Source: an uncultured Steroidobacter sp. (lineage in GTDB: Bacteria > Pseudomonadota > Gammaproteobacteria > Steroidobacterales > Steroidobacteraceae). From it: a stretch of DNA of 64,000 nt. Both the position numbers and the translations under genes were made by a program. The stretch spans positions 31,045 to 95,044 of the forward strand of contig CALMII010000041.1 of NCBI GenBank assembly GCA_937864115.1, given 5' to 3'. This document shows, one piece after another, positions 60,722-64,000 of the stretch (position 1 is the first letter of the stretch; each line of letters starts with the position of its first letter). The notes beneath the pieces were generated by a model, which saw nothing but the letters and a program-made list of their open reading frames with translations, was not told the DNA's origin and made no database searches.

Positions 60722-62012
60722 CCACATCAGCGAACCGCCCGACATGTTCGAGAAGCACCTGTCGGGCGACGCGCTCGCGAGCGCGCCGAAGTTCAAGACC
60801 ACCGACGACGGCACCAACTACTGGGAATACCAGGGCATGAAGATGCCGTCGGTCGGCCTGAACGCCGTCGTCGGTCGTCCGCTCGAAGAGTACGGCATGG
60901 AGCCGACGTCGCTCGAACAGCTTCGCAAGGGCTGCTACGACCACAACGCGCGCGTCGACGACATGAACGTCAACGGCATCGCGGCGTCGCTGAACTTCGG
61001 CAGCGCCGTCGGCTTCGACGGCGGCCGTTTCCACAAGGCGGCCGACAAAGCGCAGTCGCTGGTGCATCTGCGCGCCTACAACGACTGGCACGTCGATGAA
61101 TGGTGCGGTTCGCATCCCGGCCGTTTCATTCCCTGCGCGCTGCTGCCCACCTGGGATATGAAGGAGACGGTCGCCGAGGTGAAGCGCCTGAGCAGGAAGG
61201 GTTGCTCGACGGTGTCCATCAACGAGAACCCCACCACGCAGGGGCTGCCCAGCATTCACAACGCGTACTGGGAGCCGCTGTGGAAGGCCATTGCGGAAGA
61301 AGACTTCACGATCTGCCTGCACATCGGCGCGGGCAATCCGGCGCCGCATGCTTCGATGGAAACGCCGATCGAAGCCTGGATCGCCACCATGCCGATCTCC
61401 ATCGTCGTCGGTGCGGCCGACTGGCTGAACCTCGAAGCGCTGCATCGCTATCCCGGTATGCGCATCGCGCTGTCCGAAGGCAGCATCGGCTGGGTGCCGT
61501 ACTTCATGGAGCGCGCCGACTTCAGTCACAGCCGTCACCAGTACTGGACGCATTCGAAGTTCGGCAAGCTCAAGCCGAGCGAAGTGTTCAAGCGTCACTT
61601 CCTCAACTGCTTCATCGACGACGAGTTCGGCCTGCACAACGTCGACTGGATCGGCGATCACGCCATCGCCTACGAGTGCGACTACCCGCACTCGGATTCG
61701 CTGTGGCCGAATGCGCCGGAACGCCTGTGGGAGACGATCAAGCATCTGTCGGATGTGCAGATCAACAAGATCACGCACGAGAACGCGATGCGCTTCTTCC
61801 GTTTCGATCCGTTCAAGCATCGCAAGCGCGAAGAGCTGACGGTCGGTGCGTTGCGGGCGAAGGCGGTGGCGGATGGCGTCGATACGACGCCGATCTCCTC
61901 GGGCGGTGCAGCGCCGCTGGCCGACGGCGAGAAGCAGCGGACGGTGACGTCCGGCGATCTATTCAAGATGTTCTCGCATCATGCGAAAGCCGGAGACAAC
62001 AAGGCGGCGTGA
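60684..62012 (+). CDS. amidohydrolase 2-family protein
   Basis: 442 aa. SVDDHISEP supplies the N-terminal metal ligand region; HIGAGNPAPH and ECDYPHSDSLWP the rest, as in PF04909 metal-dependent hydrolases/decarboxylases. ATG 60684 has AGGAG upstream. Often found in steroid or aromatic pathways, where it may hydrolyse or decarboxylate ring-opened acids; role not proven. Confidence 0.92.
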   Translation: MNMNDMVLISVDDHISEPPDMFEKHLSGDALASAPKFKTTDDGTNYWEYQGMKMPSVGLNAVVGRPLEEYGMEPTSLEQLRKGCYDHNARVDDMNVNGIAASLNFGSAVGFDGGRFHKAADKAQSLVHLRAYNDWHVDEWCGSHPGRFIPCALLPTWDMKETVAEVKRLSRKGCSTVSINENPTTQGLPSIHNAYWEPLWKAIAEEDFTICLHIGAGNPAPHASMETPIEAWIATMPISIVVGAADWLNLEALHRYPGMRIALSEGSIGWVPYFMERADFSHSRHQYWTHSKFGKLKPSEVFKRHFLNCFIDDEFGLHNVDWIGDHAIAYECDYPHSDSLWPNAPERLWETIKHLSDVQINKITHENAMRFFRFDPFKHRKREELTVGALRAKAVADGVDTTPISSGGAAPLADGEKQRTVTSGDLFKMFSHHAKAGDNKAA

Positions 62013-62026
62013 GGCCGGGATGGGAA

Positions 62027-62088
62027 CTGTGGGTCAGGCTTTAGCCTGACTCTTACTTGTAAGAGGCCGGCTGAAGCCGGCCCCACAG
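62027..62088. repeat. two-hairpin repeat, copy 8
   Basis: TCAGG-type hairpin then GCC-type hairpin, 15 bp after the amidohydrolase stop and before the second delta1-dehydrogenase. Confidence 0.9.
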
Positions 62089-62115
62089 GTAGAGAAGAAA
62101 AAGTCCGGGGGATCG

Positions 62116-63837
62116 ATGAGCGGATTCGATGAAGTCTTCGACTTCGTCATCGTCGGCAGCGGCGGCGGTTCGATGTGCGCGGCGCTGGTGCTGCGCGCAG
62201 CCGGCAAGAGCGTGCTCATCCTGGAAAAGACCGGGCAGGTCGGCGGCTCGACGGCGCGCTCCGGCGGCGTCCTGTGGATTCCCAACAATCCTTTCATGAA
62301 GCGTGATGGCGTCGAGGACAGCCTCGAAAAGGCCACCGCGTATCTCGACAGCCTCGCCGCCGATGCACCCGACGCGCCCGGCTCGACGCCGCAACGCCGG
62401 CGCACCTTTCTCGTCGAAGGGCCGCAGATGCTCGAGTTCCTGGTGCGGCAGGACATCCGGCTGACGCGTGTGCGCGAATGGCCCGACTACTACGACGATC
62501 GTCCCGGCGGCTCGGTGCCCGGACGCACGGTCATTGCGGAGCTGTTCGACAGCAACGAACTGGGCGCGTGGAAGCCGAAGCTGCGACCGAGCTTCATCAT
62601 GGCGCCGGTGTACCTGATGCCATCGCCACTAAAGCAGCTCATGACTTCGCTCGGGATCCCGCTGTTGCCGGCGACGTTGCCCGAGATGATGGATCTGGCG
62701 TACGTCACGCGTTCCTGGGCGGTGAAGCTCATCGGCGCGCGAGTCGTGCTGCGCGCGCTCATCGCGAAGCTGACCGGCAGGCAGTGGGTTGCCGGCGGCG
62801 CGGCGTTGCAGGGACGCATGTTGCAGGCGGCACTGCGCAGCGGCGCAGACATCCGCACGGAATCGTCCGTCAACGAACTCATCGTCGAGAATGGCGCGAT
62901 GAAGGGCGTCGTCAGCGGCTCGCGCCGCATCGGCGCGCGGCTCGGCGTGCTCGTCAATGCTGGCGGCTTCGCGCGCAATCAGCGCATGCGCGATCGATAC
63001 ATTCCCGGCACATCCGCGCAATGGAGCATGGCCGCGCCCGGCGATACCGGCGAGATGATCGAGGAGATGATGCGTCACGGCGCCGCGGTGGCGCAGATGG
63101 AAGAACGCGTCGGCAACCAGCAGACCTTGCCGCCCGGCGCGGAGAACAGCGAAGCGAAACCGACGGCGCAGGCGCTCACGGCATCGCCGCATTGCATCCT
63201 CGTCGACCAGAGCGGCGTGCGGTATCAGAACGAGGGCGGTTCCTACATGGCGTATTGCAAGGCCATGCTCGAACGCCACAAGACGGTGCCGGCCGTGCCG
63301 AGCTGGGCGATTCTCGACAGCCAGTATCTGCGCAAGTACATGTTCGCCGGCACGATGCCGGGGACGCCCAAGCCGCAGCAGTGGTATGACTCGGGGTATC
63401 TGAAGAAAGCGGAAACGATCGAGGCGCTGGCGCGGCAGCTCGGCATGGAGCCTGCGACGTTGCAGACGACCGTCGAACGCTTCAATGGCTTCGTGGCGAA
63501 GAATTTCGACGAGGATTTTCATCGCGGCGACCGTGCGTACGATCGCTGGCTCGGCGATCCGTACAACAAGCCTTCCGAGACACTGGGCAGCATCAGCGAA
63601 GGCCCGTTCTACGCGGTGCCGGTTCATCCGGGCGATGTGGGCACGTACGGTGGCGTCGTCACGGATGAATGCGCGCGCGTGCTGCGGGAAGACGGCTCGG
63701 CGATTTCGGGCCTGTACGCGACGGGTGTGTCGACGGCATCAGTGATGGGACGGTCGTATCCGGGAGCGGGAGCGAGTATCGGGCCGTCGTTCGTGTGGGG
63801 ATATGTTGCTGCGAAACATGCGGTGAAAGCCGGCTGA
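62116..63837 (+). CDS. FAD-dependent 3-ketosteroid delta1-dehydrogenase-like protein (second copy)
   Basis: 573 aa. VIVGSGGGSMCAALVLRAAGKS, TARSGGVLWIPNN and GLYATGVSTASVMGRSYPGAG resemble the protein at 52852 over the whole length, so the two are paralogues. GGGGGA lies before ATG 62116. It may act on a related steroid, or on the other of two ring substrates. Confidence 0.9.
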   Translation: MSGFDEVFDFVIVGSGGGSMCAALVLRAAGKSVLILEKTGQVGGSTARSGGVLWIPNNPFMKRDGVEDSLEKATAYLDSLAADAPDAPGSTPQRRRTFLVEGPQMLEFLVRQDIRLTRVREWPDYYDDRPGGSVPGRTVIAELFDSNELGAWKPKLRPSFIMAPVYLMPSPLKQLMTSLGIPLLPATLPEMMDLAYVTRSWAVKLIGARVVLRALIAKLTGRQWVAGGAALQGRMLQAALRSGADIRTESSVNELIVENGAMKGVVSGSRRIGARLGVLVNAGGFARNQRMRDRYIPGTSAQWSMAAPGDTGEMIEEMMRHGAAVAQMEERVGNQQTLPPGAENSEAKPTAQALTASPHCILVDQSGVRYQNEGGSYMAYCKAMLERHKTVPAVPSWAILDSQYLRKYMFAGTMPGTPKPQQWYDSGYLKKAETIEALARQLGMEPATLQTTVERFNGFVAKNFDEDFHRGDRAYDRWLGDPYNKPSETLGSISEGPFYAVPVHPGDVGTYGGVVTDECARVLREDGSAISGLYATGVSTASVMGRSYPGAGASIGPSFVWGYVAAKHAVKAG

Positions 63838-63853
63838 AGCTTCTTCCGTCTTC

Positions 63854-63909
63854 CTGTGGGGCCGGCTTTAGCCGGCCTGAAAACAGTCAGGCTAAAGCCT
63901 GACCTACAG
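63854..63909. repeat. two-hairpin repeat, copy 9
   Basis: 56 bp, identical to copy 3 at 33690-33745. It lies 17 bp past the delta1-dehydrogenase stop. Confidence 0.93.
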
Positions 63910-63915
63910 CCCATC

Positions 63916-63985
63916 CTGTCCTTCTCCCCTCGCTGGGGGATCTCCGGCTCGCTTCGCGCGCCTCCTCCCCGCTACGCGGAGGAAG
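63916..63985. repeat. GC-rich palindromic repeat, second type
   Basis: CTCCTCCCCGCTACGCGGAGGAAGG at the end, similar to the element at 30289 in the opposite orientation. No gene is seen between 63910 and the window end. Confidence 0.55.
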
Positions 63986-64000
63986 GGACGCTCGATTCGA

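Noticed and set aside
63887..63902. Peptide tails such as CGAGFSRPENSQAKA in several frames
   Set aside because: They are translations of the two-hairpin repeat, not real gene ends.

Overview
The window is a GC-rich bacterial chromosome segment. Its gene content points to a Gram-negative gammaproteobacterium, perhaps near Steroidobacteraceae, Nevskiaceae or Xanthomonadales. The evidence is a tripartite RND efflux pump, lipobox lipoproteins, a GumN/TraB-type protein, SNF2/SWIM helicase, metR-metE, and dispersed palindromic elements at gene ends. The taxonomic placement is an inference; no rRNA or tRNA gene and no CRISPR array was seen.

Layout. 1-2.3 kb: TetR regulator (cut by the window edge), a cytochrome P450 with an extra C-terminal domain, and its [2Fe-2S] ferredoxin. 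2.4-18 kb: housekeeping and envelope genes (DUF4397 lipoprotein, orphan response regulator, SNF2 operon, sterol-desaturase-like hydroxylase, panB, YSC84-like protein, methyltransferase, esterase, GumN-like protein, GAF protein). 17.2-20.6 kb: divergent metR/metE. 20.6-26.9 kb: a tetR-MFP-RND-OMF efflux operon. 27.2-31.2 kb: a double-length acyl-CoA dehydrogenase, an enoyl-CoA hydratase and a second membrane hydroxylase.

33.2-40.6 kb: a run of small minus-strand genes separated by sites that look like integron attC recombination sites. In several of them the stop codon of one gene lies in the R'' core and the next gene starts just after the R' core. No integrase is visible, so this is best described as a cassette array lacking an integrase (CALIN-like). 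It contains acetyltransferases, a VOC protein, a tautomerase, a pyrF with a changed catalytic residue, small membrane proteins and unknowns. Three cassette genes appear frameshifted.

40.7-48.8 kb: a complete coenzyme F420 pathway, rare in Proteobacteria: cofD, then (opposite strand) an aldo/keto reductase, then a tightly overlapping operon LLM oxidoreductase - F420-dependent glucose-6-phosphate dehydrogenase (Fgd-like) - cofC - fbiC (cofG/cofH fusion) - cofE. This supplies both the cofactor and a route to reduce it.

48.9-63.8 kb: a steroid- or terpenoid-type catabolic region: sulfotransferase-like protein, aldehyde dehydrogenase, two 3-ketosteroid-delta1-dehydrogenase-like flavoproteins, short-chain dehydrogenases, a P450 with an unusual single-cluster ferredoxin, a DUF35/thiolase-fold pair resembling the ChsH2/Ltp2 side-chain aldolase, DUF2889 and an amidohydrolase. 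Nine copies of a two-hairpin repeat (two of them identical over 56 bp) are scattered through the right three quarters, mostly at gene 3' ends.
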